NCBI GenBank assembly: GCA_004556345.1
Contig: SFHQ01000005.1
Coordinates: 1 to 64,000 of the forward strand
Direction: 5' to 3'
Source of the DNA: Clostridiales bacterium
Lineage (GTDB): Bacteria > Bacillota > Clostridia > Oscillospirales > Oscillospiraceae
Length of the DNA stretch: 64,000 nucleotides
Under the pieces are notes generated by a model. It was given only the letters and a program-made list of their open reading frames with translations, had not been told where the DNA came from and made no database searches. This document shows, one piece after another, positions 16,430 to 24,652 of this stretch. The position numbers and the translations under genes are program-made. Position 1 is the first letter of the stretch; each line of letters begins with the position of its first letter.

Positions 16430-17330
16430 GTAAGATCTCCTCCTCGGCCTCTTCCTCGGTCAGGCCCAGGGTCATGAGCTTCAGGATCTGGTCGCCGGCG
16501 ATGCGGCCGATGGCGGCCTCATGGATGAGCTGGGCATCGGGGTGGTTTGCGGTGATGGCGGGGATGGACTGGATCTTCGAGTTGCCCATCAGGATCGAGT
16601 CGCACTGCACATGGCCGAAGCCGGCGGCGTCGCCGATCATGCGGGGATAGAAGATCTGCTGGGACTCATCCTGGGCCACGGACCGGGAGACCACCCGACC
16701 CTTGGCGTTCGGGCCGGCTAAGATCACGTCCATCTCGGACTCGGCCTTCTGCTTGCCGTGGGTCAGCAGCTTTTCGTTGATGAAGCCCTCGGCGTCCTCC
16801 TTCACGACCACCTTGGTGTAGCGGCGGGTGGAGTCCACGCCGCGCAGCTGGGTGGTGTCCAGCTGAATGGACGCGCCCTTTTCCAGGTAGACGATGGTCT
16901 GGGGGTTCATGATGCGCTCGCCGGTGCCCTCGCCCTCGCCGTAGTGCTTTTCTACATAGTGGACCTTGGAGTTTTCGCCCACATAGAAGGTGTGGACGCC
17001 GTCGTGCTTGGAGGTCTCGGACCCCTCGTTGTGGATGCCGCAGCCGGCGACGATGACCACGTCGCAGTCCGGGCCGATGAAGAAGTCGTTGTAGACCAGG
17101 TCGTCCAGGCCGGTCTCCGTCAGCAGGACCGGGATATGGACGGACTGGTGCTTGGTGCCGGGCTTGATGTGGATGTCGATGCCGGGCTTGTCCTCTTTGG
17201 TGACGATGTCGATGTTTGCGGTGGTCTTGCGGGAGTCCAGCTGGCCGTTCTTGCGGATGTTATAGGCCCCCTTGGGGGTGCCCTCCAGGTCAGCGATCTC
17301 CTTTAACAGACGAATATCTACGTTGTTCAT
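16413..17330 (-). CDS. sufB: SufB/SufD-family scaffold protein, short form (SmsB-like)
   Basis: A 305-residue SufBD-fold protein, much shorter than classical SufB (about 480), lacking most of the N-terminal domain. The beta-helix core carries IVAGCGIHNEGSETSKHDGVHTFYVG (Cys near residue 96), STRRYTKVVVKEDAEG and the C-terminal SufBD signature region HEAAIGRIAGDQILKLMTLGLTEEEAEEEILRGFL. With SufC alone it forms the minimal SufBC (SMS-like) system for building Fe-S clusters on a scaffold in anaerobes. It lies 3 bases after sufC, and neither SufD nor SufS/SufU is encoded nearby. Confidence 0.9.
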   Translation of the reverse strand: MNNVDIRLLKEIADLEGTPKGAYNIRKNGQLDSRKTTANIDIVTKEDKPGIDIHIKPGTKHQSVHIPVLLTETGLDDLVYNDFFIGPDCDVVIVAGCGIHNEGSETSKHDGVHTFYVGENSKVHYVEKHYGEGEGTGERIMNPQTIVYLEKGASIQLDTTQLRGVDSTRRYTKVVVKEDAEGFINEKLLTHGKQKAESEMDVILAGPNAKGRVVSRSVAQDESQQIFYPRMIGDAAGFGHVQCDSILMGNSKIQSIPAITANHPDAQLIHEAAIGRIAGDQILKLMTLGLTEEEAEEEILRGFLG

Positions 17331-17333
17331 GGC

Positions 17334-18092
17334 TCAACCCTCCTTGCTCTGGCGGCAGTTGTTCCCACCGGGCTGCAAAAAGCTGCACACCCCGCCGGTG
17401 TCGGCCAGGATATTGGGCATGATCTCCTCTTTCGTGCCGTGGCGGGCGATCTGACCGTTGGAAAGCATCACGATCTCGTCGGCCAGGTCGATGATGCGCT
17501 CCTGGTGGGAGATGACGAGGATGGTGTTCTTGCCCTTGCTCTGCAGCAGGCGGAAGGTCTCGGTCAGCTTGGCAAAGGACCACAGGTCGATGCCGGCCTC
17601 CGGCTCGTCAAAGATGAGCAGGCCGCTGGGGCGGGCCAGGATGGTCGCGATCTCGATGCGCTTGACCTCGCCGCCGGAGAGGGAGGTATCCATCTCCCGG
17701 TCCACATAGTCGGCGGCGCACAGGCCGACCCGGTTGAGGTAGGAACAACATTCGTCCCGGCTCAGGTTCCGGTTGCCGGAGGCCAGGGCCAGCAGGTCCC
17801 GGACCCGCAGGCCCTTAAAGCGAGGGGGCTGCTGGAAGCCGTAGCTGATGCCCAGCTTGGCCCGCTCGGTGATGGAAAGCTTGGTGATGTCCTGTCCGTT
17901 CCACAGGATCTGCCCGCCCGTGGCGGGGACCAGGCCCATGATGGCCTTGGCCAGGGTGGTCTTGCCGCCGCCGTTGGGGCCGGTGATGACCACAAATTTG
18001 TTGTTGTCGATGGTCAGGTCGATGCCCCGGAGAATGTCCGTCTGGGCGCCGTTGTCCTCCACCTGATAGGAAAGTCCTTTCAGTTCCAGCAT
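17334..18092 (-). CDS. sufC: SufC-type Fe-S assembly ATPase (SmsC-like)
   Basis: A 252-residue ABC ATPase that partners SufB in Fe-S cluster assembly. The Walker A GPNGGGKTT is at 38-46, the ABC signature LSGGEVKR near 143, the Walker B LLIFDEPEAGID near 162, and a switch His (VISHQER) near 197. The SufC hallmark GISYGFQQPPRFKGL is present instead of a transporter-type Q-loop. The C-terminus carries two extra cysteines (GGVCSFLQPGGNNC) not typical of E. coli SufC. AAGGAG precedes the start by 10 bases and sufB follows immediately. Confidence 0.93.
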   Translation of the reverse strand: MLELKGLSYQVEDNGAQTDILRGIDLTIDNNKFVVITGPNGGGKTTLAKAIMGLVPATGGQILWNGQDITKLSITERAKLGISYGFQQPPRFKGLRVRDLLALASGNRNLSRDECCSYLNRVGLCAADYVDREMDTSLSGGEVKRIEIATILARPSGLLIFDEPEAGIDLWSFAKLTETFRLLQSKGKNTILVISHQERIIDLADEIVMLSNGQIARHGTKEEIMPNILADTGGVCSFLQPGGNNCRQSKEG

Positions 18093-18122
18093 AGGTGATT
18101 TACTCCTTATAACACTGCATCA

Positions 18123-18153
18123 CACTGCGCCGTATGCGGCGCGGTTTTTTCTG
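18123..18153. other. Hairpin in the sufC leader / divergent region
   Basis: GCGCCG-tat-GCGGCGC followed by GGTTTTTTC on the plus strand. It sits in the 5' leader of the minus-strand sufC transcript. As a terminator it would act only on plus-strand transcripts. The remaining 18154-18411 holds the two divergent promoters listed and no supported gene. Confidence 0.45.
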
Positions 18154-18181
18154 TGATCTATACATTGTTTCTGAACGTAGG

Positions 18182-18210
18182 ATTATAGCATAAAATCGCT
18201 TTTTCCGCAA
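18182..18210 (-). promoter_or_regulatory. Promoter of sufC-sufB-thioesterase
   Basis: TTGCGG and a consensus TATAAT with a 17-base spacer; transcript start would be about 80 bases upstream of the sufC ATG. Confidence 0.7.
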
Positions 18211-18312
18211 TATCTTCTGTATTTTTCCTGTCAGCTTGCACAGGATACTTTTTTGGCTCGCTTGCATCTGCAATTTTTTCTGGTCAGGTTTGACAATATT
18301 TTTCTCTCCCGG

Positions 18313-18341
18313 TTGACTTTTCATACAATCATTGGTAAATT
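18313..18341 (+). promoter_or_regulatory. Promoter of the DUF1846 gene
   Basis: TTGACT and TAAATT with a 17-base spacer, about 70 bases before the start codon. Confidence 0.65.
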
Positions 18342-18411
18342 AGTTCCCGTATGAAACGGATATTTTCCAGCCGAGGGGCTGGGCCAGAGAAAAGAGAGGA
18401 AGCGCAACAAG

Positions 18412-19899
18412 ATGATCGATCGCCTTGGTTTCGACAATGAAAAATATCTGGAAATGCAGTCGGAGCACATCCGCTCCCGCATCGACCAGTTCGGCGGTAA
18501 GCTCTACCTGGAGTTTGGCGGCAAACTGTTTGACGACAACCACGCCTCCAGGGTCTTGCCTGGGTTCCACCCCGACTCGAAAATTCGGATGCTGATGCAG
18601 CTGAAGGATCAAGTAGAGATCGTGGTGGCCGTGTCCGCCATGGACCTGGAAAAAAGCAAGGTCCGGGGCGACCTGGGTATCACCTACGGCACCGACACCC
18701 TGCGGCTCATCGACGTGTTCCGGGGGTTCGGGTTCCAGGTAAACAGCGTCGTGCTGACCCGGTTCAGCGGCCAGCCTGCGGCAGAAATTTTCCAGGCTCA
18801 GCTGGAAGGCCTGGGCCTGAAGGTCTACCGCCACTATCCCATCGAGGGCTATCCGTATGACATTCCTCTGATCGTCAGTGAAGAGGGCTACGGGAAGAAT
18901 GAATACATCGAGACCAGCCGCTCCCTGGTGGTCGTCACCGCCCCCGGCCCCGGCAGCGGCAAGATGGCCGTGTGCCTGAGCCAGCTCTACCATGAGCACC
19001 AGCGGGGCATCCAGGCCGGATACGCCAAGTATGAGACCTTCCCCATCTGGAACCTTCCCCTCCGTCACCCGGTGAACCTGGCCTACGAGGCCGCCACCGC
19101 GGACCTCAACGACGTGAACATGATCGACCCCTTCCATCTGGAGGCCTACGGCGTGACCACTGTCAACTACAACCGGGACGTGGAAATTTTCCCCGTGCTG
19201 AAGACCATGTTCGAGCGCATTGCCGGCTCCTCCCCCTACCAGTCCCCCACGGACATGGGCGTGAATATGGCCGGGTACTGCATCGTGGACGATGAGGTCG
19301 TCTGCCAGGCCTCGAAGGAAGAGATCCTTCGCCGCTTCTACGCCGAGCAGTGCCGCCACCGCCGGGGCCAGACGGACGGCAACGCCGTGTTCAAGATCGA
19401 GCTGCTCATGAAGCAGCTGGGCCTGACCCCCCAGGACCGTAAGGTCGTCGCCCCCGCCCTGGCCGTGGCCGAGCGCACCGGCGCTCCCGCCGCCGCCATG
19501 GAAATGACCGACGGCAAGATCCTCACCGGCAAGACCTCCGAGCTGCTGGGCTGCTCTTCCGCCCTGCTGCTCAACGCCCTGAAATACCTGGGCAACATCC
19601 CGGATGAGGTCCAGCTCATCTCCCCCTCGGTCATTGAGCCGGTGCAGAACTTAAAGGTCAACGTGCTGGGCAATAAAAACCCCCGCCTGCACATCGACGA
19701 GCTGCTGGTGGCCCTGTCCATCTGCGCCGTCACCGACGCCAACGCGAAAAAGGCCGTGCGCCAGCTGCAAAAGCTGCGCGGCTGCGAGGCCCACACCACC
19801 GTCATCCTCTCCGAGGCCGACGAGGACAGCTTCCGCCGCCTGGGCGTGCGCCTGACCAGCGAACCGAAATACCAAACCTCCAAGCTTTACCACGGCTGA
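18412..19899 (+). CDS. DUF1846 domain protein
   Basis: A 495-residue cytoplasmic protein recognisable as DUF1846 from its opening (IDRLGFDNEKYLEMQSEHIRSRI) and FGGKLFDDNHASRVLPGFHPDSK. A P-loop-like stretch APGPGSGKMAVCLSQLYHE lies near residue 180, consistent with an N-terminal nucleotide-binding fold; ELLGCSSALLLNALKYLGNIPDE near 385 belongs to the C-terminal domain. Length matches the family. Structures exist for relatives but the biochemical role is not established. It is followed by asnA after 55 bases, probably co-transcribed, with no obvious metabolic link. Confidence 0.88.
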   Translation: MIDRLGFDNEKYLEMQSEHIRSRIDQFGGKLYLEFGGKLFDDNHASRVLPGFHPDSKIRMLMQLKDQVEIVVAVSAMDLEKSKVRGDLGITYGTDTLRLIDVFRGFGFQVNSVVLTRFSGQPAAEIFQAQLEGLGLKVYRHYPIEGYPYDIPLIVSEEGYGKNEYIETSRSLVVVTAPGPGSGKMAVCLSQLYHEHQRGIQAGYAKYETFPIWNLPLRHPVNLAYEAATADLNDVNMIDPFHLEAYGVTTVNYNRDVEIFPVLKTMFERIAGSSPYQSPTDMGVNMAGYCIVDDEVVCQASKEEILRRFYAEQCRHRRGQTDGNAVFKIELLMKQLGLTPQDRKVVAPALAVAERTGAPAAAMEMTDGKILTGKTSELLGCSSALLLNALKYLGNIPDEVQLISPSVIEPVQNLKVNVLGNKNPRLHIDELLVALSICAVTDANAKKAVRQLQKLRGCEAHTTVILSEADEDSFRRLGVRLTSEPKYQTSKLYHG

Positions 19900-19954
19900 G
19901 ACGGCTCAGCTATGTGCCATCAAATTACTCCCCATCAGAAAGGAGCCCATCGCT

Positions 19955-20971
19955 ATGTCTACCAAGACCTACATCCCTGAGCACTACGCCCCCCTGCTGA
20001 ACCTCTACGACACCCAGAAGGCCATCGGCCTGCTCAAGCGGGTCTTTGAGGATACCCTATGCGGCAACCTGCGCCTGCGCCGGGTCTCCGCCCCCCTGTT
20101 CGTGGAGGCCGCCTCCGGCCTGAACGACGATCTGAACGGCGTGGAACGTCCCGTCAGCTTTGACATCCCCGCCGCCGGCCGGGATGCCCAGGTGGTCCAC
20201 TCCCTGGCCAAGTGGAAGCGCATGGCCCTGCACAACTACCACTTCCCCGTGGGCGAGGGCCTGGTCACCGACATGAACGCCATCCGCCGGGATGAAATCC
20301 CCGATAACCTCCACTCCATCTATGTGGACCAGTGGGACTGGGAAAAGGTCATCGCTCCTCGCGACCGGAACGTGGACTATCTGAAGACCACCGTCCGCGC
20401 CATCGTCAGCGCCATGGCCGACACCCAGAAGACCCTGCAATCCGTCTTCCCCCAGCTGAGCGTCCTGCCGCAGATCCAGCGGGATGTATCCTTCGTCACC
20501 AGCCAGGAGCTGGAGGACCTGTGGCCCGACGCCTCCGCCAAGGAGCGGGAGAACAACTGGGTCAAGGACCACCCCACCACCTTCCTCATGCAGATCGGCG
20601 GCGCTCTGAAGTCCGGCAAGCCCCACGACGGCCGCGCCCCCGACTACGACGACTGGACCCTGAACGGCGACATCCTCTTCTGGGACGAGACCCTGGACCG
20701 GGCCATTGAGCTCTCCTCCATGGGCATCCGCGTGGACGCCGCTGCCCTGGACCGCCAGCTGACCGTCGCCGGCTGCGACGACCGCCGCCAGCTGACCTTC
20801 CACAAGATGCTCCTGGCCAACGAGCTGCCCCTGACCATCGGCGGCGGCATCGGCCAGTCCCGCCTGTCCATGTTCCTGCTGGGCAAGGCCCACATCGGCG
20901 AGGTCCAGGTCTCCACCTGGGACGATGAAACCATCGACACCTGCCAGGACGCCGGGATCATTCTGCTGTAA
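19955..20971 (+). CDS. asnA: Aspartate-ammonia ligase
   Basis: The ammonia-dependent asparagine synthetase, converting aspartate, NH4+ and ATP to asparagine, AMP and PPi in the cytoplasm. It has the class II aminoacyl-tRNA-synthetase-like fold. Matching segments include VSAPLFVEAASGLNDDLNGVERPV (residues about 43-66), HSLAKWKRMAL, VDQWDWEKVI and the C-terminal GGGIGQSRLSMFLLGKAHIGEVQ, which is the motif 3 region. Length 338 is typical. Preceded by GAAAGGAG; ends at a strong bidirectional terminator. Confidence 0.96.
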   Translation: MSTKTYIPEHYAPLLNLYDTQKAIGLLKRVFEDTLCGNLRLRRVSAPLFVEAASGLNDDLNGVERPVSFDIPAAGRDAQVVHSLAKWKRMALHNYHFPVGEGLVTDMNAIRRDEIPDNLHSIYVDQWDWEKVIAPRDRNVDYLKTTVRAIVSAMADTQKTLQSVFPQLSVLPQIQRDVSFVTSQELEDLWPDASAKERENNWVKDHPTTFLMQIGGALKSGKPHDGRAPDYDDWTLNGDILFWDETLDRAIELSSMGIRVDAAALDRQLTVAGCDDRRQLTFHKMLLANELPLTIGGGIGQSRLSMFLLGKAHIGEVQVSTWDDETIDTCQDAGIILL

Positions 20972-20994
20972 CGCCCCCGATCTTCGGACAAACG

Positions 20995-21027
20995 AAACCC
21001 CCGAACCGGTCCGGTTCGGGGGTTTTT
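20995..21027. terminator. Bidirectional terminator between asnA and putP
   Basis: AAACCCCCGAACC and GGTTCGGGGGTTTTT arms; it serves asnA on plus and putP on minus. Confidence 0.9.
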
Positions 21028-21063
21028 GTATCCATTAAGGTTTTAGAATTTCGTGTGCAGGTC

Positions 21064-22599
21064 TTACTTACCCACGCCCTCGAATTCCTCCACGATCTCC
21101 TTGGCAGGGGCGGGGGTGGCCAGGGAGACGACGACGATGGCGACGCAGGCCACGAGGAAGGCGGGCAGCAGCTCGTAGATGCTCCAGGCGCCGCCCATGG
21201 GGGCCAGCAGGTACTTCCAGATGAAGACCATCGCGCCGCCGGCGACCATGCCGGCGATGGCGCCCTGCTTCGTGGTCCGCTTCCAGAACAGGGAGAAGAG
21301 GACCAGCGGGCCGAAGGCCGCGCCGAAGCCGGCCCAGGCGAAGGACACGATGCGGAACACGGAGCTGCTGGGGTTCCAGGCCAGCAGGATACCCACGACA
21401 GCGATGCCGATGACGGTGCCGCGGGCGGCCAGCATGGAGTTCTTGGGGCTGAGCTTCTTGCCGAAGAAGTCCTGCACCAGGTCGTGAGACACGCTGGAGG
21501 CAGCGGCCAGCAGCTGGGAGTCTGCGGTGGACATGGTGGAGGCCAGGATGCCGGACAGGGCCAGACCAGCCACCAGCGCGAAGAACACCCCGTGCTGGCT
21601 GAGCAGGTCAGAGAGCTTGATGAGGATGGTCTCGGCGTCGGAGCTGGTGCCCAGGAAGGGGATCTTGCCCTCCTTGGTGACGGTGTTGCCCACGATGCCG
21701 ATGAGCACGGCGATGAACATGGAGATGACCACCCAGACGGTGGCGATGCGGCGGGAGGTCTTGAGCTTGGTGTCATCCTCAATGGCCATGAACCGCAGCA
21801 GGATATGGGGCATACCGAAGTAGCCCAGGCCCCAGGCCAGGGTGGAGACGATGCGCAGAGCCGGGAAGCTGCCCGCCTGGTTGGTGGCGGCGTCATAGCC
21901 CTGGGTCAGGTTCAGGTAGCCAGGCATGGAGGTGGCGTTGGCCGTCACGGACTCCCAGCCACCGGCCTGGCTGATGCCGAAGAAGACGATGAACACCAGG
22001 GCAAAGGTCATGACGATGCTCTGGATCAGGTCCGTGGTAGACACGGCCAGGAAGCCGCCCAGGACCGTGTAGCCGATGACGACGATGGCACCCACGATCA
22101 TGGCTACGTGGTAATTCACCCCAAAGAGGCTGTTAAACAGCGTACCGATGGCCTTGAAGCCGGAGGCAGTGTAGGGGATGAAGAAGATCAGGATGACCAC
22201 AGCGGCGATGCAGGAGAGCACATACTTCTCGTCCCGGTAGCGCCGGGAGAAGAAGCTGGGGACGGTGATGGCCCCGATGTGGGCCGAGTACCGGCGCAGA
22301 CGCTTGGCCACGATGAGCCAGTTGAGGTAGGTACCGATGGCCAGGCCAATGGCTGTCCAGCCCACCTCGGCAACGCCGCAGAGATAGGCCAGGCCGGGCA
22401 GACCCATGAGCAGGTAGCTGCTCATGTCCGAGGCTTCGGCACTCATGGCTGTGACCACAGGGCCTAATTTCCGGCCGCCCAGGTAGAACTCGTGGGAGCT
22501 GCCGCCGGCACCTTTCCGGCTGCAATACACGCCCACCAGCACCATGGCCACCAGGTAGACAACGATGGTCGCAACGATACAGATTTGGGATGCTGACAT
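21064..22599 (-). CDS. putP: Sodium/proline symporter PutP-type
   Basis: A 511-residue sodium:solute symporter (SSS family), about 13 transmembrane helices, importing proline (or a related solute) with Na+. Family signatures: early EFYLGGRKLGPVVTAMSAEASDMSSYLLMGLPG (residues about 37-69), which contains the Na+/substrate region of PutP, GLGYFGMPHILLRFMAIED near 250 and ALSGILASTMSTADSQLLAAAS near 350. Regulation: a perfect 14-bp-arm palindrome lies 5 bases upstream of the promoter -35 box, between this gene and a TetR-family gene. Substrate is inferred from overall PutP likeness. Confidence 0.9.
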   Translation of the reverse strand: MSASQICIVATIVVYLVAMVLVGVYCSRKGAGGSSHEFYLGGRKLGPVVTAMSAEASDMSSYLLMGLPGLAYLCGVAEVGWTAIGLAIGTYLNWLIVAKRLRRYSAHIGAITVPSFFSRRYRDEKYVLSCIAAVVILIFFIPYTASGFKAIGTLFNSLFGVNYHVAMIVGAIVVIGYTVLGGFLAVSTTDLIQSIVMTFALVFIVFFGISQAGGWESVTANATSMPGYLNLTQGYDAATNQAGSFPALRIVSTLAWGLGYFGMPHILLRFMAIEDDTKLKTSRRIATVWVVISMFIAVLIGIVGNTVTKEGKIPFLGTSSDAETILIKLSDLLSQHGVFFALVAGLALSGILASTMSTADSQLLAAASSVSHDLVQDFFGKKLSPKNSMLAARGTVIGIAVVGILLAWNPSSSVFRIVSFAWAGFGAAFGPLVLFSLFWKRTTKQGAIAGMVAGGAMVFIWKYLLAPMGGAWSIYELLPAFLVACVAIVVVSLATPAPAKEIVEEFEGVGK

Positions 22600-22648
22600 A
22601 GTTTGCTTCGTTCCTCTCTCTAAAGAATCTAATTAAGATAGCCTGTGT

Positions 22649-22677
22649 ATCATAGCACTTCAAAATATAGAACGCAA
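22649..22677 (-). promoter_or_regulatory. Promoter of putP
   Basis: TTGCGT and TATGAT with a 17-base spacer on the minus strand, directly downstream of the large palindrome. Confidence 0.65.
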
Positions 22678-22682
22678 CACAG

Positions 22683-22714
22683 AACGGAGTATAGACCGTA
22701 GTCTATACTCCGTT
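22683..22714. promoter_or_regulatory. Large palindrome, candidate TetR operator
   Basis: AACGGAGTATAGAC and its exact inverted copy GTCTATACTCCGTT are separated by CGTA. On the minus strand, where the flanking genes lie, no T tract follows, so an operator is more likely than a terminator. On plus a T run follows, but no plus-strand gene ends here. Confidence 0.6.
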
Positions 22715-22743
22715 TTTTACTTTCTTTGAAAAGTCTTTGCGCT

Positions 22744-23364
22744 TCAATTTGTTTCTTCTGAACGATTTTCAGACGGTGCTTCAGGGAGAAAATCATGCAA
22801 AAAAACCGGCAGCTGCCGGGCGGCGTATTCGGCCAGGGAATAATCTCCCCCGCAGAGGCACCAGTCGTACATCAAGGCCCGCTCACAGAGGGCGTAGACC
22901 TTCACCATGTCGTTGACGCTGCGGCTCTGGGTCAGCTCTCCCGCCGCCTGACCCTCGGCGATGATGCGGCGGAGCAGGCGGTAGTAGATGCGCTTGTGAT
23001 CCAGCAGATGCCGGTTCCCCGTCGTCACCAGCTGGGTGGAGAGCAGGCGGGCCATGAGGTCGATGGAGACGCTGTCCTCGATCATCCGAAACAGCTCCCG
23101 GTTGAGAAAGAGCAGCTTCTCCATGGTGGGCATCTCCGGGGGCATAACGGCCTGTAAATCCTGATACTTCTGGTCGAACAAATCGCTGAGCGTACTCAGC
23201 AGGGCGTCCTTGCCATCGAAATAATGGTAGAAGGATCCCTTCGAGGTTTGAGAGGATTCGATGATCTCCTCCACCGTCGTGTCCTCATAGCCCTGGTCAT
23301 AGAACAGCCGCCAGGCGGCTTCCACGATGCGCCCCCGCGTGTTCCGGGCGTTTTTCTTTGCCAT
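22744..23364 (-). CDS. TetR/AcrR family transcriptional regulator
   Basis: A 206-residue TetR-type regulator. The N-terminal helix-turn-helix is clear: RGRIVEAAWRLFYDQGYEDTTVEEIIESSQTSKGSFYHYFDGKDALL (residues about 10-56, with the SKGSFYHYF recognition helix). The helical C-terminal ligand domain is divergent, so the inducer is unknown. It lies 14 bases after alaX (probably one transcript) and upstream of putP, with a palindrome in between. The natural inference is control of putP, of itself, or of both. Confidence 0.9.
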   Translation of the reverse strand: MAKKNARNTRGRIVEAAWRLFYDQGYEDTTVEEIIESSQTSKGSFYHYFDGKDALLSTLSDLFDQKYQDLQAVMPPEMPTMEKLLFLNRELFRMIEDSVSIDLMARLLSTQLVTTGNRHLLDHKRIYYRLLRRIIAEGQAAGELTQSRSVNDMVKVYALCERALMYDWCLCGGDYSLAEYAARQLPVFLHDFLPEAPSENRSEETN

Positions 23365-23378
23365 GCTGCCCGCCTCTC

Positions 23379-24527
23379 TTACGCGAAGTAGGCTTCAATG
23401 GCCGCCCGGTCTGCGGAGAGGGAGCCTTGGATCATGGTGGGCTGGCCGCCGCCCTTGCCTTGCAGGGCGGTGTTGATCTGCTTGGCCTGGGCGCGGAGAT
23501 CGACGGTCTTGCTGCCCATCACATAGCGGTAACCGGTCTTGTCGCTGCCGGTAAAGACGGCGCAGATGCCGGCGCATTTCTCCATACCCCCGTTGGCCAG
23601 GGCCCGCAGGCTGTTGGCGTCCAGGTCGTCCTCGAATAAAACCAGGTTCCCCTTCGTCTCCGGCAGGGTCTGGAGCTTTTGAAGGGTCAGGGCCTGCCGG
23701 GCCTCCTTCAGGGCCAGGGCCAGGGCCTCCCGCTCTTTCAGCAGGCGCTCCACCCCCTGGGCGGCTTCCGGCTGCTTCACGGACAGGGCCGCAGAAATGG
23801 CGGCAACATTTTTCTGCTTCACCCGGTAGTCCTCCAGGGCCATGGACCCCGCCGCCATCCAGATGCGGATGCCGCCCCGGTGCCGCATGGCGTCCAGGAG
23901 CTTGATGACGCCGATCTCGCCGGTGCGGGAGACATGGGGGGCGCAGCAGGCGCACACATCGCAGTCTTCCACGGTCACGATGCGGACGTTTTCCGTCAGG
24001 TCCAGCTTGCTCCGGTAGTCCAAGGTCTTCAGCACCTCCGGGTCGGGATACTCGGCGGTGATGGGGCGGTTTTCCGCGACGATCTGGTTGGCCAGCGTTT
24101 CCAGCTGCTCCAGCTGTTCCGCCGTCAGCTCCTGGTCAAAATCCAAGATAACTTCGTTTTCGCCCAGATGAAAGCCCACGTTGGTGCAGCCATACAGGCT
24201 GTGGGCCAGGCCGGAGATAATATGCTCCCCGGAGTGGCACTGCATCCGGCGGAAGCGCAGGGGCCAGTCCAAGTCCCCTTCCACCTGTGTTCCAGGCTCC
24301 AACGGCCCGTCCACCGTGTGCAGGATGCTATCCCCGGCTTCCTGCACATCCAGAACGTTGTGCCCGCCCAGCGTTCCCCCGTCGGCGGGCTGGCCGCCGC
24401 CTTCCGGGAAAAAGGCCGTCTGGTCCAGTTCCACCTGCCACTTGCCCTCCCCGGCGGGGGCGCAGGTGCGGACGGTGGCGGTGAAGTGTTTTCGATGGCT
24501 ATCTTGGTCATATAATTTGATGGTCAT
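23379..24527 (-). CDS. Alanyl-tRNA editing protein AlaX, long form
   Basis: A 382-residue free-standing editing protein that hydrolyses mischarged Ser/Gly-tRNA(Ala). The AlaRS-like second additional/editing domain carries FFPEGGGQPADGG (residues about 38-50), the zinc motif HSGEH (about 94-98) and CAPHV near 196, matching HxxxH...CxxxH. The long C-terminus (about 240-382) contains a DHHA1-like domain with GGGQPTMIQGSL near the end. Together these define the AlaX-L class. The start at MTIKLYDQ has AGGAAGGG upstream. Confidence 0.92.
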   Translation of the reverse strand: MTIKLYDQDSHRKHFTATVRTCAPAGEGKWQVELDQTAFFPEGGGQPADGGTLGGHNVLDVQEAGDSILHTVDGPLEPGTQVEGDLDWPLRFRRMQCHSGEHIISGLAHSLYGCTNVGFHLGENEVILDFDQELTAEQLEQLETLANQIVAENRPITAEYPDPEVLKTLDYRSKLDLTENVRIVTVEDCDVCACCAPHVSRTGEIGVIKLLDAMRHRGGIRIWMAAGSMALEDYRVKQKNVAAISAALSVKQPEAAQGVERLLKEREALALALKEARQALTLQKLQTLPETKGNLVLFEDDLDANSLRALANGGMEKCAGICAVFTGSDKTGYRYVMGSKTVDLRAQAKQINTALQGKGGGQPTMIQGSLSADRAAIEAYFA

Positions 24528-24604
24528 GTCGTTTCGATCCCTTCCTGTTGTGATTCTGTCGGATGGGTCCTATTATACCGGGTTTACCGGAAGGGCGCAA
24601 GAAC

Positions 24605-24640
24605 GAAACGGACCGCCGAGAGTCCCGGCGGTCCGCTGAA
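24605..24640 (-). terminator. Terminator of the CmpB-like gene
   Basis: CGGACCGCCG and CGGCGGTCCG arms followed on the minus strand by TTTCGTTC. Confidence 0.7.
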
Positions 24641-24652
24641 AAACAGGTGTTC

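Noticed and set aside
18100..18324. 74-codon minus-strand ORF upstream of sufC
   Set aside because: It covers the sufC promoter and leader, is Lys/Arg-rich without family features, and has no good ribosome-binding site.
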